Of a stretch of 64,000 nucleotides of DNA, positions 53,705 to 62,284 are shown piece by piece. Below the pieces are notes generated by a model. The model did no database searches. It was not told where the DNA came from and saw only the letters and a list, made by a program, of their open reading frames with translations. This DNA comes from Marinobacter gudaonensis (GTDB lineage: Bacteria; Pseudomonadota; Gammaproteobacteria; Pseudomonadales; Oleiphilaceae): positions 558,001 to 622,000 of the forward strand of contig NZ_FOYV01000001.1 in assembly GCF_900115175.1 (NCBI RefSeq), given 5' to 3'. A program made the position numbers and the translations under genes. Numbering within the stretch: the first letter of the stretch is position 1; each line of letters opens with the position of its first letter.

Positions 53705-55252
53705 TCAGTCTGGAGCTCCGGATATTCCCGAAGACGGCCCCGGCGAATAGGTCCAGGTTTCGGTTAATGGCTCGCCCTCGAGACTCAGGAAGCCTCGCAA
53801 CGACAACGCCTTGTCAGCGGGCGGGCGGACCAACACCGATAACCTCCAGACATCACTGGCAGGTACGTACTCCACAAAGTGCTCCACCACCTCTGCGCCC
53901 CCGTTCGCGCTTACCTCGCTGACCACCGGCGCCCCGGCCTTCAGGGAACTGAGCTCCCGACCCCGGAAATCAACGATAAACCGGTAGGCGCCCAGATCTT
54001 CCGGTTCGCTTCCGGGTGACTCCCGGCCCAGAAACGTGTGAACGGCGCGGCCGGAGGGGTGGCCCGCAATATCCGGGGCACCAAACTTCAATTCGTACTC
54101 GAAGCGTTTCCTCCCGCCCGCCTTGATTTTCTCGGCCGGTCGCCAGAAGGCAACGATGTTGTCGTTGGTTTCCGCGCCGGAGGGGATCTCCACCAGGACC
54201 ACCGAACCGGCTTCCCAGGATTCGCTGGGCCGAACCCAGGCGCTGGGACGCAGATCGTAGCGCGCCTCGCTGTCCTGAAATTGGTGAAACGCACGATCCC
54301 GTTGCATCAGCCCGAACCCTGCCAGTTCCTCAACCTGATGAAAGCTCAGATGCAATTGGGCCGGATTGACCAGCGGCCGCCAGAGCCACTCTCCGGACTT
54401 GCCGTCGTGAATCAGCAGGCCGTCTGAGTCGTGCGCCTGGGGCCGCCACTCTCCCCTGGGCGGCACCGAGTTTTCGCCGAAATAGAACATGGAGGTCAGC
54501 GGCGCAAGGCCCAGCTGTTCAATGTCCTCCCGGAAGAAAAGCTCTGCCGTCACATCCACACGCGTGCTTTCGCCAGGCCGGATCACAAACCGGTAGGCCC
54601 CGGTGAGGCTGGGGCCATCAAGCAGTCCGTACACCACCAACGTCTCGCTTCCGGCGGCCGGTCGTTCAATCCAGAACTCCTTGAACGAAGGAAATTCCTC
54701 ACCCGACGGCAAACCGGTGTCCACCGAGATACCCCGAGCGGACAGGCCAAACCGCTGGTCCTTGCCAACGGCGCGAAAGTAGCTGTTGCCGGCAAACACC
54801 ATGAACGGCTCACCAGCGGATGCCTTCCCAGGGGTAAAAAACAGCCGGAACCCGGCGTAACCAAGGTCTGCGGGAATACGTTTGGCGAGTTCGGGATTGG
54901 GGTAGGTAAAGTCTGTGCGATCAAAACCGACCGGCTTCACTCCCTCGCTATCGATCTGGTTGATGGTCACCGGGTGCCGGTAATGAGCACCCTGGGCGAC
55001 CATCGCTACCTGAAAGCGGGAGCGCCCGCTCTGCCAGAGGCGAGCCTCGGGTTTGAAGCCAATGGTCTGATAGGTGGAGTAATCGAGCGTACGGAGAAAC
55101 TCCGGTGCCCTCGGGGGCGCCTGATAGTCACTACCCGCCAGCTTCTCCGCCTTGCTGAGCACATCGTCAAAGCTGAATGCGCTCACCATCGAAGGCAGCG
55201 CCAGTAGCAAAAGCGCCACCAGGTGGGGTTTCGGTAGTCCTGAACCTTTCAT
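53705..55252 (-). CDS. opgG: Periplasmic glucan biosynthesis protein OpgG (MdoG)
   Basis: 515 residues from ATG 55252 (GGAAAGGA nine bases upstream); the frame upstream is not conserved. Sec-type signal peptide (MKGSGLPKPHLVALLLLALPSMVSA). MdoG domain: YQTIGFKPEARLWQSGRSRF, DLGYAGFRLFFTPG, GNSYFRAVGKDQRFGLSARG and GEWLWRPLVNPAQL. Same fold as OpgD at 49637. Periplasmic, needed for assembly or branching of osmoregulated glucans. First of the opgG-small ORF-opgH-opgD operon. Confidence 0.93.
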   Translation of the reverse strand: MKGSGLPKPHLVALLLLALPSMVSAFSFDDVLSKAEKLAGSDYQAPPRAPEFLRTLDYSTYQTIGFKPEARLWQSGRSRFQVAMVAQGAHYRHPVTINQIDSEGVKPVGFDRTDFTYPNPELAKRIPADLGYAGFRLFFTPGKASAGEPFMVFAGNSYFRAVGKDQRFGLSARGISVDTGLPSGEEFPSFKEFWIERPAAGSETLVVYGLLDGPSLTGAYRFVIRPGESTRVDVTAELFFREDIEQLGLAPLTSMFYFGENSVPPRGEWRPQAHDSDGLLIHDGKSGEWLWRPLVNPAQLHLSFHQVEELAGFGLMQRDRAFHQFQDSEARYDLRPSAWVRPSESWEAGSVVLVEIPSGAETNDNIVAFWRPAEKIKAGGRKRFEYELKFGAPDIAGHPSGRAVHTFLGRESPGSEPEDLGAYRFIVDFRGRELSSLKAGAPVVSEVSANGGAEVVEHFVEYVPASDVWRLSVLVRPPADKALSLRGFLSLEGEPLTETWTYSPGPSSGISGAPD

Positions 55253-55370
55253 GCAGAAAATCCTTTCCGTGCCATGAGAAGAATGTAGCACCTGGTGTTG
55301 GCATCGCCTCAAGTGACATCTTCGTAACGCCTTGAAAGGATTGTTCTGTGGCGGGTAGCTCTGGGTGGGC

Positions 55371-56519
55371 TTACATGACCATGGACAGGGAAAGGGAGAC
55401 GTCGGGAGTGTCCGGGCGCTCCATCGCCTCACCGGAGAGGTCGAGAATCTGGCCAACACTCATGCTGGCGTTAAAGCCCCGGCCTTCGAGCTGCAGGGCA
55501 ATTTCTCCGGAGCTGGCCTCGAACCTTCTCAGGCCTGTCGTACGGGCCGGCGCCCATCCTCTCAGCACAGAAAAGGTGACGCGGGAATTAAGCGCTGATG
55601 TGAAGGGAATGGCGTAACCCGGGCTCCGGGCATTCATGCGCAGCCACCCGCCCTCGGCCACGTGCATCGACTGGCCATTGAACCCGTGCATCATGGCGGG
55701 CCCTGCAATCTGGAGGTACTCTGACGAAGCCAGTTGCGGCGGCGCTACCTGGTAGCGGCCCTGAATGCCCAGATCCCAGGCATGCCACGAGCGATTGAGC
55801 GATGCCCCCAGTGTGACCCGGTAGAACCCCGCGGACTGCTCGCTGATGTCGGTCGAGGTTGCGGTTTCGAGCCTCTCGAATCCCGCCAGCGCAACCGCCG
55901 TGGAGCCCGCCCGGAAGCCGCCCGCCAGTTCCCGCTGCCCTGAACACCGCAGCGCAAGGCTGGAAAGCTGGTGGTCTGTTTCCGATGTCCAGGAGGACTC
56001 CTCAAACCAGTCACTGGTGCCGGTGGCATGGCTGAACACGCCATCCACTTCAAACCCCTTCCAGGACCACAGCGCCCGACTGCCGGAAAGATCGAGGCCC
56101 CGGTAATCAACCCGGGTATCCAGCTGCTGGCCCGAGCGGGTAGTCACCAGGTGCTGGTCGGTTTCTTTCACAGTCAGATCAAAATCGACGCCGCCCACCG
56201 GAAACCCGTAGCGTAACGCCAGAGACTGCCATTCGCCGCCCTCGGTTCGGGACACCGAATCCTCGAAGTCCAGGGCAATATCGTGGCGGGAGAGGATCAT
56301 GTCGTTGCCGGCCATACGGAGCCTTCCGTTGGCCGACTCATCGGTGTGAACGGAATCGCCCGAGAACTGCAGCGTGGAGGCCAGGTAGTGGGTAACGGAT
56401 CGAAGCAGGCTTTCCGGATACTGTGTCCAGACTGCCAGGTTCTCGGGTACCGCGTCCGCCAGTGAGACCGCACTGGCAGGAGCGCACCAAATAAGTGCAA
56501 GCAAACCGTACTTACGCAA
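55371..56519 (-). CDS. Outer-membrane beta-barrel with ShlB/FhaC-like C-terminal domain, lacking POTRA domains
   Basis: 382 residues. N-terminal signal peptide (MRKYGLLALIWCAPASA). The rest alternates in beta-barrel fashion and ends in an aromatic-poor terminal strand (VSLSLSMVM). The block EYLQIAGPAMMHGFNGQSMHVAEGGWLRMNA resembles the hallmark region of two-partner secretion transporters (GG..VRGF...GD.G...R.E), with MHGF replacing VRGF/Y. Those transporters are about 550 residues with two POTRA domains; here only about 90 residues precede the barrel and no POTRA is apparent. It is the gene just upstream of the glucan operon on the same strand, 118 bases from opgG. No secreted TpsA-type partner is present. 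Function unknown. Confidence 0.65.
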   Translation of the reverse strand: MRKYGLLALIWCAPASAVSLADAVPENLAVWTQYPESLLRSVTHYLASTLQFSGDSVHTDESANGRLRMAGNDMILSRHDIALDFEDSVSRTEGGEWQSLALRYGFPVGGVDFDLTVKETDQHLVTTRSGQQLDTRVDYRGLDLSGSRALWSWKGFEVDGVFSHATGTSDWFEESSWTSETDHQLSSLALRCSGQRELAGGFRAGSTAVALAGFERLETATSTDISEQSAGFYRVTLGASLNRSWHAWDLGIQGRYQVAPPQLASSEYLQIAGPAMMHGFNGQSMHVAEGGWLRMNARSPGYAIPFTSALNSRVTFSVLRGWAPARTTGLRRFEASSGEIALQLEGRGFNASMSVGQILDLSGEAMERPDTPDVSLSLSMVM

Positions 56520-56851
56520 CGCAAACGTCTCGGGCCGGGGGAAAGAGTATCGTCACTCTAAAAGACTGCCGGTCCTCAGACCACCCCAGCTTTCCAAAAC
56601 TTACAATTTTAATGTTCAGCCAAACCAGTTACTTACAATCCAATATGAAAGTTGTATCTGAATGTAGCTGGGCGATGCTCAGGAACACCCGATGATACGC
56701 CCGGTTACAAAACCGGCCTCCCCCCTGCATTTGTGGCGACAACTTGGGTAAACTCGGCACACTTTGTGATTGATCAGCTGAAAAGGCTCCTGGACAGCGT
56801 CTTCACTTCGAAGCCACAGGCCGTGAAACCGAACATCAAAGGACGAAACCC
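56520..56851. other. Divergent intergenic region between the barrel gene and galU
   Basis: Non-coding 332 bases. Contains a nine-base direct repeat ACTTACAAT at 56599-56607 and 56631-56639, 32 bases apart, a small hairpin CCGGTT/AACCGG at 56701-56716, and AAAGGA as the galU ribosome site. The promoters for both genes should be here, but no convincing -35/-10 pair was seen. Confidence 0.5.
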
Positions 56852-57691
56852 ATGATCAAGAAATGCCTGTTCCCCGTTGCCGGCTACGGCACCCGATTCC
56901 TGCCCGCCACCAAGGCCATGCCCAAGGAAATCCTGCCCGTGGTGAACAAACCCCTGGTCCAGTACGGGGTTGAGGAAGCGGCAGAAGCCGGCATTCATGA
57001 ATTCGGCTTTGTGACCGGTCGCGGCAAGCGCGCCATTGAGGACCATTTCGACATCAGCTACGAACTGGAGCACCAGATTGCCGGTTCCGGGAAAGAGGAT
57101 CTGCTGACCTCCATCCGCGAGCTGATCGACAACAACAGCTTCGCGTTTACCCGTCAGAACGAGATGAAGGGCCTCGGCCACGCCATCCTCACTGGTCGCA
57201 ACCTGGTGGGTGACAGCCCCTTCGCCGTGGTTCTGGCAGACGACTTCTGCATTGGCCCCGAGGGTGAAGACGGCGTGCTGGCTCAGATGGTCAAGCTCTA
57301 CAACCAGTTCCGCTGCTCGATTGTCGCCATTGAGGAAGTACCGGCAGACGAGACCCACAAGTACGGGGTGATTGCCGGTGAATCCATGAAAGATGGCCTG
57401 TACCGCATTACCGACATGGTGGAGAAGCCGGCGCCCGAGGACGCACCCAGCAACCTGGCGATTATTGGCCGGTACATCCTCACGCCGGATATCTTCGAGA
57501 TCATCGAGCGCACGCCTGCCGGCAAGAACGGCGAAGTGCAGATAACCGACGCCCTGCTGGAGCAGGCACGCAACGGCTGCGTACTGGCGTACCAGTTCAA
57601 GGGTCGGCGGTTCGACTGCGGCAGCATCGATGGCTTTGTGGAAGCCACCAACTACGTGTACGAGAATATCTACAAGAAGGGCAAGAAGTAA
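56852..57691 (+). CDS. galU: UTP-glucose-1-phosphate uridylyltransferase GalU
   Basis: 279 residues. Nucleotidyltransferase signature KKCLFPVAGYGTRFLPATKAMPKEILPVVNKPL at the N-terminus with the activating Lys, QNEMKGLGHAIL, VVLADDFC, and C-terminal GRRFDCGSIDGFVEATNYV. Makes UDP-glucose in the cytoplasm, used by OpgH for periplasmic glucans, and for exopolysaccharide sugars. Full length, AAAGGA ribosome site nine bases before the ATG. Confidence 0.97.
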   Translation: MIKKCLFPVAGYGTRFLPATKAMPKEILPVVNKPLVQYGVEEAAEAGIHEFGFVTGRGKRAIEDHFDISYELEHQIAGSGKEDLLTSIRELIDNNSFAFTRQNEMKGLGHAILTGRNLVGDSPFAVVLADDFCIGPEGEDGVLAQMVKLYNQFRCSIVAIEEVPADETHKYGVIAGESMKDGLYRITDMVEKPAPEDAPSNLAIIGRYILTPDIFEIIERTPAGKNGEVQITDALLEQARNGCVLAYQFKGRRFDCGSIDGFVEATNYVYENIYKKGKK

Positions 57692-57705
57692 GGTCCGGGC
57701 CCGGC

Positions 57706-57942
57706 TCAGCGGGCCAGTAACTGCAGGATCATGCGCCGGTTCTCCGCCGTTGTTCGGCGAAACCGGCGCAGCAGTTCCACCTCCTCCGCCGTCAGCTGGA
57801 CCTTGCCCAGCACATCTTCCAGCTCCTCCAGAGATTCCAGAAGCTCGTCACTGCGGTCCAGGGCAATGCCCGGGAGTTCCAGTTGCCCATCGTCTCCGGG
57901 CGCTTCCGGATCCCAGTGCTGAATGGGGTGCATGTCCTGCAT
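57706..57942 (-). CDS. Small acidic unknown protein
   Basis: 78 residues from ATG 57942; the frame is open to 58026, but the extra part looks non-coding. Sequence is acidic and helical: SDELLESLEELEDVLGKVQLTAEEVELLRRFRRTTAENRRMI, ending LQLLAR. No family recognised. The heptad-like leucines and final basic cluster suggest a small coiled-coil or DNA/protein-binding peptide. Convergent with galU, 14 bases from its stop. Confidence 0.5.
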   Translation of the reverse strand: MQDMHPIQHWDPEAPGDDGQLELPGIALDRSDELLESLEELEDVLGKVQLTAEEVELLRRFRRTTAENRRMILQLLAR

Positions 57943-58073
57943 GGCCCTGACCTCGTCATTGAATCCGGCGCAAACCGGCCGGAAAATGCCCTGAGAAGTG
58001 AAACAAACCGAAAATGTAACGTACATATAGCCAGGAACACAATCGACCGTTACCTCGGGTGACTAAAGGGTGA

Positions 58074-58964
58074 ATGAAACCTGACGGAAGGACTATGGCA
58101 GCGAGACCTCTGGATATCGATACGGCGTGGGAACTGGTTCTCAGTGCAGTAGACCGCAGCAATGTGACACTGCCGTTTCCGGGCACCGAGACGCCCGCTG
58201 TCAGGATCAATGGTCAGGGCAGCTGGAACCTTATGCAACCCGCCACCCATGAGGCCCAAAGCCTTCTATCGGTATTCCTGCCCCTGTGTCGGCCCTTGCC
58301 AGACAACGCTCAATTGAACGTGATCGGCCAGCTTGGCCAGAGCCTGGATGGCCGGATAGCCACGGTAACCGGCCGGTCACGATTCATTAACGGCGACGAC
58401 GGCATAACCCATCTCCACCGGATACGGGCGGTGTCCGACGCGGTGATCGTGGGCGCAGGCACCGCTTTAACCGACAACCCGAGGCTCACGGTGCGACGCA
58501 CCCATGGCCGGAACCCGGTACGGGTGGTGATCGACCGGCATCGCCGGGTTCCCGACAGCCACCACCTGTTTACCGATGGCGAGGCACCAACCCTGCGCCT
58601 GATCAGTGGCACCTACAGCAAGCCACCGCATGCGGAAGTACCGCCGGGCGTGACCGACGTGCCCTGCCTCGGGCGGCCCGAAGATGACGCACCGGTAGAT
58701 CCCGCGCACATCCTGGAAGTCCTGGCAGACTACGGGTTGAGAAAGATTTTCGTGGAAGGCGGTGGCGTTACCGTTTCCGCTTTCCTGAACGCCGGCCTTC
58801 TGAACCGCCTGCATGTGATGGTTGCGCCCATGATCATTGGCAGCGGTCGCCCGGCGTTTTCCCTGCCGGAGATTGATCTGCTGGACGACGCGCTGCGCCC
58901 GCGGGCCCAACTGGTCAATCTCGGTAGTGACATGCTGTTCGACCTGGATTTCTCAGGCACCTGA
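58074..58964 (+). CDS. RibD C-terminal domain (dihydrofolate reductase-like) oxidoreductase
   Basis: 296 residues (ATG 58095 is an alternative start). The RibD_C/DHFR fold begins near residue 80: NVIGQLGQSLDGRIATVTGRS, HRIRAVSDAVIVGAGTALTDNPRLTVR, VVIDRHRRVPD, and IFVEGGGVTVSAFLNAGLLNRLHVMVAPMIIG. Such enzymes reduce ribosylaminopyrimidine or pterin-like substrates with NADPH. No deaminase domain, so it is not a full RibD. The first 80 residues are unrecognised. Faces the cluster at 58953-63301; its stop overlaps the membrane protein gene by 12 bases on the other strand. Confidence 0.82.
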   Translation: MKPDGRTMAARPLDIDTAWELVLSAVDRSNVTLPFPGTETPAVRINGQGSWNLMQPATHEAQSLLSVFLPLCRPLPDNAQLNVIGQLGQSLDGRIATVTGRSRFINGDDGITHLHRIRAVSDAVIVGAGTALTDNPRLTVRRTHGRNPVRVVIDRHRRVPDSHHLFTDGEAPTLRLISGTYSKPPHAEVPPGVTDVPCLGRPEDDAPVDPAHILEVLADYGLRKIFVEGGGVTVSAFLNAGLLNRLHVMVAPMIIGSGRPAFSLPEIDLLDDALRPRAQLVNLGSDMLFDLDFSGT

Positions 58965-59903
58965 TCGCCCGACGTCCCTGGCCGTGCCCCGCCCCCTGAA
59001 GATCATCGCTGCACCTGGCAAACTTGAGATGAGAACCAGGGCCCCGTACCCGACACTCAGCGCCACGCCCTGCTCCGCCGGCAAGCCCGCCAGGGGCCAG
59101 AGCACAGCGGCCGCGCCCTCCCGAACCCCCCAACCCGCGACTGTCAGGGGAATCACCATGCTGAGCAGCAGAACACTGCACAGGCCGACTAACACGGGCA
59201 ATGTTGCCGGCCCGGCCAGATAGCCGGCGCCAGCGGCCAGCAGCAGGAAGACACCGAGATAACTGGCAAGGACCATCAAGGAGGAGGCCATCTGTACGGG
59301 TAACGCAGACCCGCTCAAAAGCGCACGCTGGAGGTCACGCCTGAGCCGCAAAAGATAGTCGCCAGCCCCCAATCGGGCCGCCAGCCAGACGGCGAGCGAG
59401 AGAGAGATAATCGCAACCACCGGCCACCACCCCCCACCAGGCGTCCCGACCTGGAGACGGCCGGCCTGGACAAGCCCGATGACCGAAACCAGCACAACCA
59501 GAATCAGGACCACCTGCCCCGACAACCTCTCAATAGCGACCGCATGGGCCGGAGCCAGCCGTTCACCGGCGCTGGTACCGTGGCGCCAGGCGCGATGGAC
59601 ATCGCCCAGTACCCCGCCGGGCAACACCTGGTTAAGGAAGGTCGCCAGATAATATTCCTGCACGGCGAGGCCGAGTCTCAGAGGGACGCCCAACCGCTGC
59701 GCCGTGTATCGCCATCGCCACGCGGAGATTACTACCTGCAAGACAGACATCAGCAAGGCCGGCACCAGTACCCATACGGCAATGCCGGAGAGTTCCCGCC
59801 ACAGTGCCTGCCCATCGACGGCCTGCACCACCAGACCAATCACCAGGCCGGTAACCAGCCAGCGACCGGCCAGGCCAACACGCCGGCGTTGCAGCCAGGT
59901 CAA
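58953..59903 (-). CDS. Integral membrane protein, LPG synthase/UPF0104-like
   Basis: 316 residues with about eight transmembrane helices. Motifs of the lysylphosphatidylglycerol synthase transmembrane family: LLMSVLQVVISAWRWRYTAQRLG, YYLATFLNQVLPGGVLGDVHRAWRHG, and VIPLTVAGWGVREGAAAVLW. Start is TTG at 59903, whose bases overlap the previous gene's stop (TTGA), with CCGGAG upstream; the longer open frame is inside that gene. Members flip or synthesise lipids. In context it could move the product of the neighbouring glycosyltransferase. Confidence 0.8.
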   Translation of the reverse strand: MTWLQRRRVGLAGRWLVTGLVIGLVVQAVDGQALWRELSGIAVWVLVPALLMSVLQVVISAWRWRYTAQRLGVPLRLGLAVQEYYLATFLNQVLPGGVLGDVHRAWRHGTSAGERLAPAHAVAIERLSGQVVLILVVLVSVIGLVQAGRLQVGTPGGGWWPVVAIISLSLAVWLAARLGAGDYLLRLRRDLQRALLSGSALPVQMASSLMVLASYLGVFLLLAAGAGYLAGPATLPVLVGLCSVLLLSMVIPLTVAGWGVREGAAAVLWPLAGLPAEQGVALSVGYGALVLISSLPGAAMIFRGRGTARDVGRSGA

Positions 59904-61864
59904 ACGGTCGACTCCGGCGGCAGAGCCAGCACGTCGGTGTGGTGCACCACGATCTGAAGCGCTCCCTCGGCTAACAAGGCTTCCCGGGCGGACAGCCAGC
60001 GTTCCAGTTGCGGACGGCTTTCCGGCGACTGTTCTATCGCAGCCTCTACCCAGCCGTGCATCAGCATTCGTATGAGGGAGGTATTGGAGCATTCGCCAGG
60101 ACGGTCCGGACCACCGAGGACCCAGGAGGACTCAGCGGTTTGAACCGAATAGCCCGCCTCAGACATCAAGGTTGCCAGAACGTCTGATGCGTCCGGCCCC
60201 AGGGCGGCACCGGTGCCCTTGTCACCGTGTTGATGCCGGTTTACCAGATCCCGGAGCAGCTCGTCCTCAGGATGCTCCGGGCTGAGCTCGAACCGACCGG
60301 CGTAACTCAGCACAATCAGAACCGCGGCGTTTCTATTCGCCACCGCCCGGCCCAGGGCCGTCAGCCAGGGACGGGACACCAGGTCAATCAGGGCCGAGGC
60401 CGTTACCAGTGCCGTGTCCTGGGGCAATATCTGCTCGATGTTTTCCGGTGTCAGCTGAACCGGTGCCGTTTCAAAGGGCACGTCCAGACCCCGGGCGCGT
60501 TCCCGGGCCTCGCGCAGCAGTGCCTGGTCCTGATCGACTGCCAGCCAGGTCTGGGGTACCTGCAGGGCCGGTGCCAGATACACAACGTTGGAGCCTCGGC
60601 CGGTACCAATGTCGACAATCCGACAGGGCCGTGCCTGAAATCCGGCCTGCTGCTCGTAACGATCGGCCAGCCACTGATTCAGAGCCGCCGTCAGTTCCCT
60701 GGAGCGCGCCTTGTGATCGGCTGCCTCACGGGCCGAGAGCCATTGGCTGTCGAAGGCAGAGTGCTGGTGCCACCCGGACGCTCCGTACCGGAATTGCTCA
60801 ACGGCGCTGAGAAAATCATCCGCCGCTGCCCGCCAGGACCGCACCTGCCGCGATTCCCGGACCGCCAGCTTACGGGCGTGAGCAAGCTCTTCCGGGTGGG
60901 TCAGCCATTGTTCGATTCGTGCCGTCAGGGCCTGAACATCACCGGCACTGTACTGCACTACGCCGGGTCTTTCCGCCGTGTTCGCCAGCGCACCGCCGTC
61001 GGAGGATATGATCGGCAGACCGGCAGCCAGCGCCTCGTCGATCACCATGCCATAGCCTTCATAGAGCGATGGAAACACAAACAGGTCGGCCCGACGGTAC
61101 ATATCTGTCAAACCGGCTTCGTCCAGCTCTCCGGTCAGGGTGACACGGTCGGACAGGCCAGATTCGGCAATCTGTTTGCGCAACTGGCACGCGTACCCCG
61201 CGTTACGGCTGTCGGAGCCCGCCAGCGAGCATTGCCAGGATAAGGACTTGAGTGCTGCGAGCGCCGCCACCAGCTGGTGCTGCGCCTTGCGCGGAGACAG
61301 ATGCGCGACACAGAGCAAGTGCGGTGCCTCCCCAGAATCGTCTGCAGGTGCAGGCTCGCTTTTGCCGGCCAACACGCTGACTCCCGGTTCCGCGACCCGG
61401 ACCCACGCCTCCGGAACGTTGTAGTCCGCTAGCCGTGCTGCCGTGTATCGGCTGGTGGTGACAACGCCCGACACGAACGCCAGGGCCCGCCGTTCGGAAT
61501 CGAGAAACCATTGCCGGTCGGGTTCGCTCAGCCCGGTCTCATCCGCCAGGGGGTGATGCACCAGCGCCAGTAACGTAAGCCGCCCGTGGTGTTTTTCGAC
61601 AACGTCTGGCAACCCACCCATGGCCAAACCGTCCAGAATCACGCAGGTGCCTTCCGGCAGGGCCGTCAGGCGCCGGTCGAGTTCTTCGAACGCCTTTTTG
61701 TCCGGCCTCGGAAACTGCCCGTCCAGCCCGGTTACCCGGGCCAGCTGGCCCCGCTCATTCAGGGCCTGCACCAGTTTTCGGACGTAGCGATACCCTCCGG
61801 TGTTCTGGTCCGGATCACCCGGCACCAGAAATTCGATGGCATGCGGCGCCTCAGATTCCGGCAT
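59900..61864 (-). CDS. Fusion of GT4-type glycosyltransferase and SAM-dependent methyltransferase-like domain
   Basis: 654 residues from ATG 61864 (a TTG at 61882 is the longer option). Residues 1-370: GT-B transferase with [39 protein letters not shown] and [28 protein letters not shown]. Residues about 400-650: Rossmann domain with [20 protein letters not shown] and [18 protein letters not shown], a methyltransferase pattern. The second domain carries no obvious metal site. Overlaps the pterin-synthase-like gene by 14 bases. Product unknown; likely glycosylates, then methylates, the same acceptor. Confidence 0.83.
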   Translation of the reverse strand: MPESEAPHAIEFLVPGDPDQNTGGYRYVRKLVQALNERGQLARVTGLDGQFPRPDKKAFEELDRRLTALPEGTCVILDGLAMGGLPDVVEKHHGRLTLLALVHHPLADETGLSEPDRQWFLDSERRALAFVSGVVTTSRYTAARLADYNVPEAWVRVAEPGVSVLAGKSEPAPADDSGEAPHLLCVAHLSPRKAQHQLVAALAALKSLSWQCSLAGSDSRNAGYACQLRKQIAESGLSDRVTLTGELDEAGLTDMYRRADLFVFPSLYEGYGMVIDEALAAGLPIISSDGGALANTAERPGVVQYSAGDVQALTARIEQWLTHPEELAHARKLAVRESRQVRSWRAAADDFLSAVEQFRYGASGWHQHSAFDSQWLSAREAADHKARSRELTAALNQWLADRYEQQAGFQARPCRIVDIGTGRGSNVVYLAPALQVPQTWLAVDQDQALLREARERARGLDVPFETAPVQLTPENIEQILPQDTALVTASALIDLVSRPWLTALGRAVANRNAAVLIVLSYAGRFELSPEHPEDELLRDLVNRHQHGDKGTGAALGPDASDVLATLMSEAGYSVQTAESSWVLGGPDRPGECSNTSLIRMLMHGWVEAAIEQSPESRPQLERWLSAREALLAEGALQIVVHHTDVLALPPESTV

Positions 61865-62249
61865 GGTAGCTTGCCCAGGCAATATGCGACTCCGAGAGGG
61901 TTACCTTGAGGCTCGCAATGCCGCGGCCGGTTTCGCCAAGACGACCTTCGTGAATGGCCCGGGCCATGCGATCGAATACCATCCTGGCCATGAATTCCGT
62001 GGTGGTATTGCGCCCCGCGAGCTCCGGAATCTCATCGAGATTCTTCATATTGAATTCCGAGAGAACGTCTTTAAGCACTTCCGAGGCCAGCCCGATATCC
62101 ACGATCAGGTCGTCCTCGTCCAGTTGATGCCGCTCAAAGGTCACGTCGACCACGTAGGTGGCACCATGGAGTTTCTGCGCGGGCCCGAAGACCTCACCGT
62201 TAAAACTGTGGGCAATCATCATGTGGTCACGGACGGTCAGGCCGAACAT
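61851..62249 (-). CDS. 6-pyruvoyl-tetrahydropterin synthase-like (PTPS/QueD fold), atypical active site
   Basis: 132 residues with AAGGAG before the ATG. PTPS-like pattern: MMIAHSFNG (His14) and [13 protein letters not shown] (His28), then [10 protein letters not shown] and [14 protein letters not shown]. In PTPS/QueD the motif is HGH, giving a third zinc ligand; here it is HGA (Ala30), and the catalytic Cys that should precede it is missing. So ordinary PTPS or 6-carboxy-tetrahydropterin synthase chemistry is doubtful. Its place between a dehydrogenase and a glycosyltransferase, and near a RibD-like reductase, argues for a pterin or related substrate. Confidence 0.82.
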   Translation of the reverse strand: MFGLTVRDHMMIAHSFNGEVFGPAQKLHGATYVVDVTFERHQLDEDDLIVDIGLASEVLKDVLSEFNMKNLDEIPELAGRNTTTEFMARMVFDRMARAIHEGRLGETGRGIASLKVTLSESHIAWASYHAGI

Positions 62250-62284
62250 GGTCTCTCCTTATGCAGTGGGCAGTGGTTGGTGGT

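Noticed and set aside
57698..57715. GGCCCG/CGGGCC hairpin after galU as terminator
   Set aside because: Six-base stem without a T-tract on either strand, and it overlaps the end of the small minus-strand frame.
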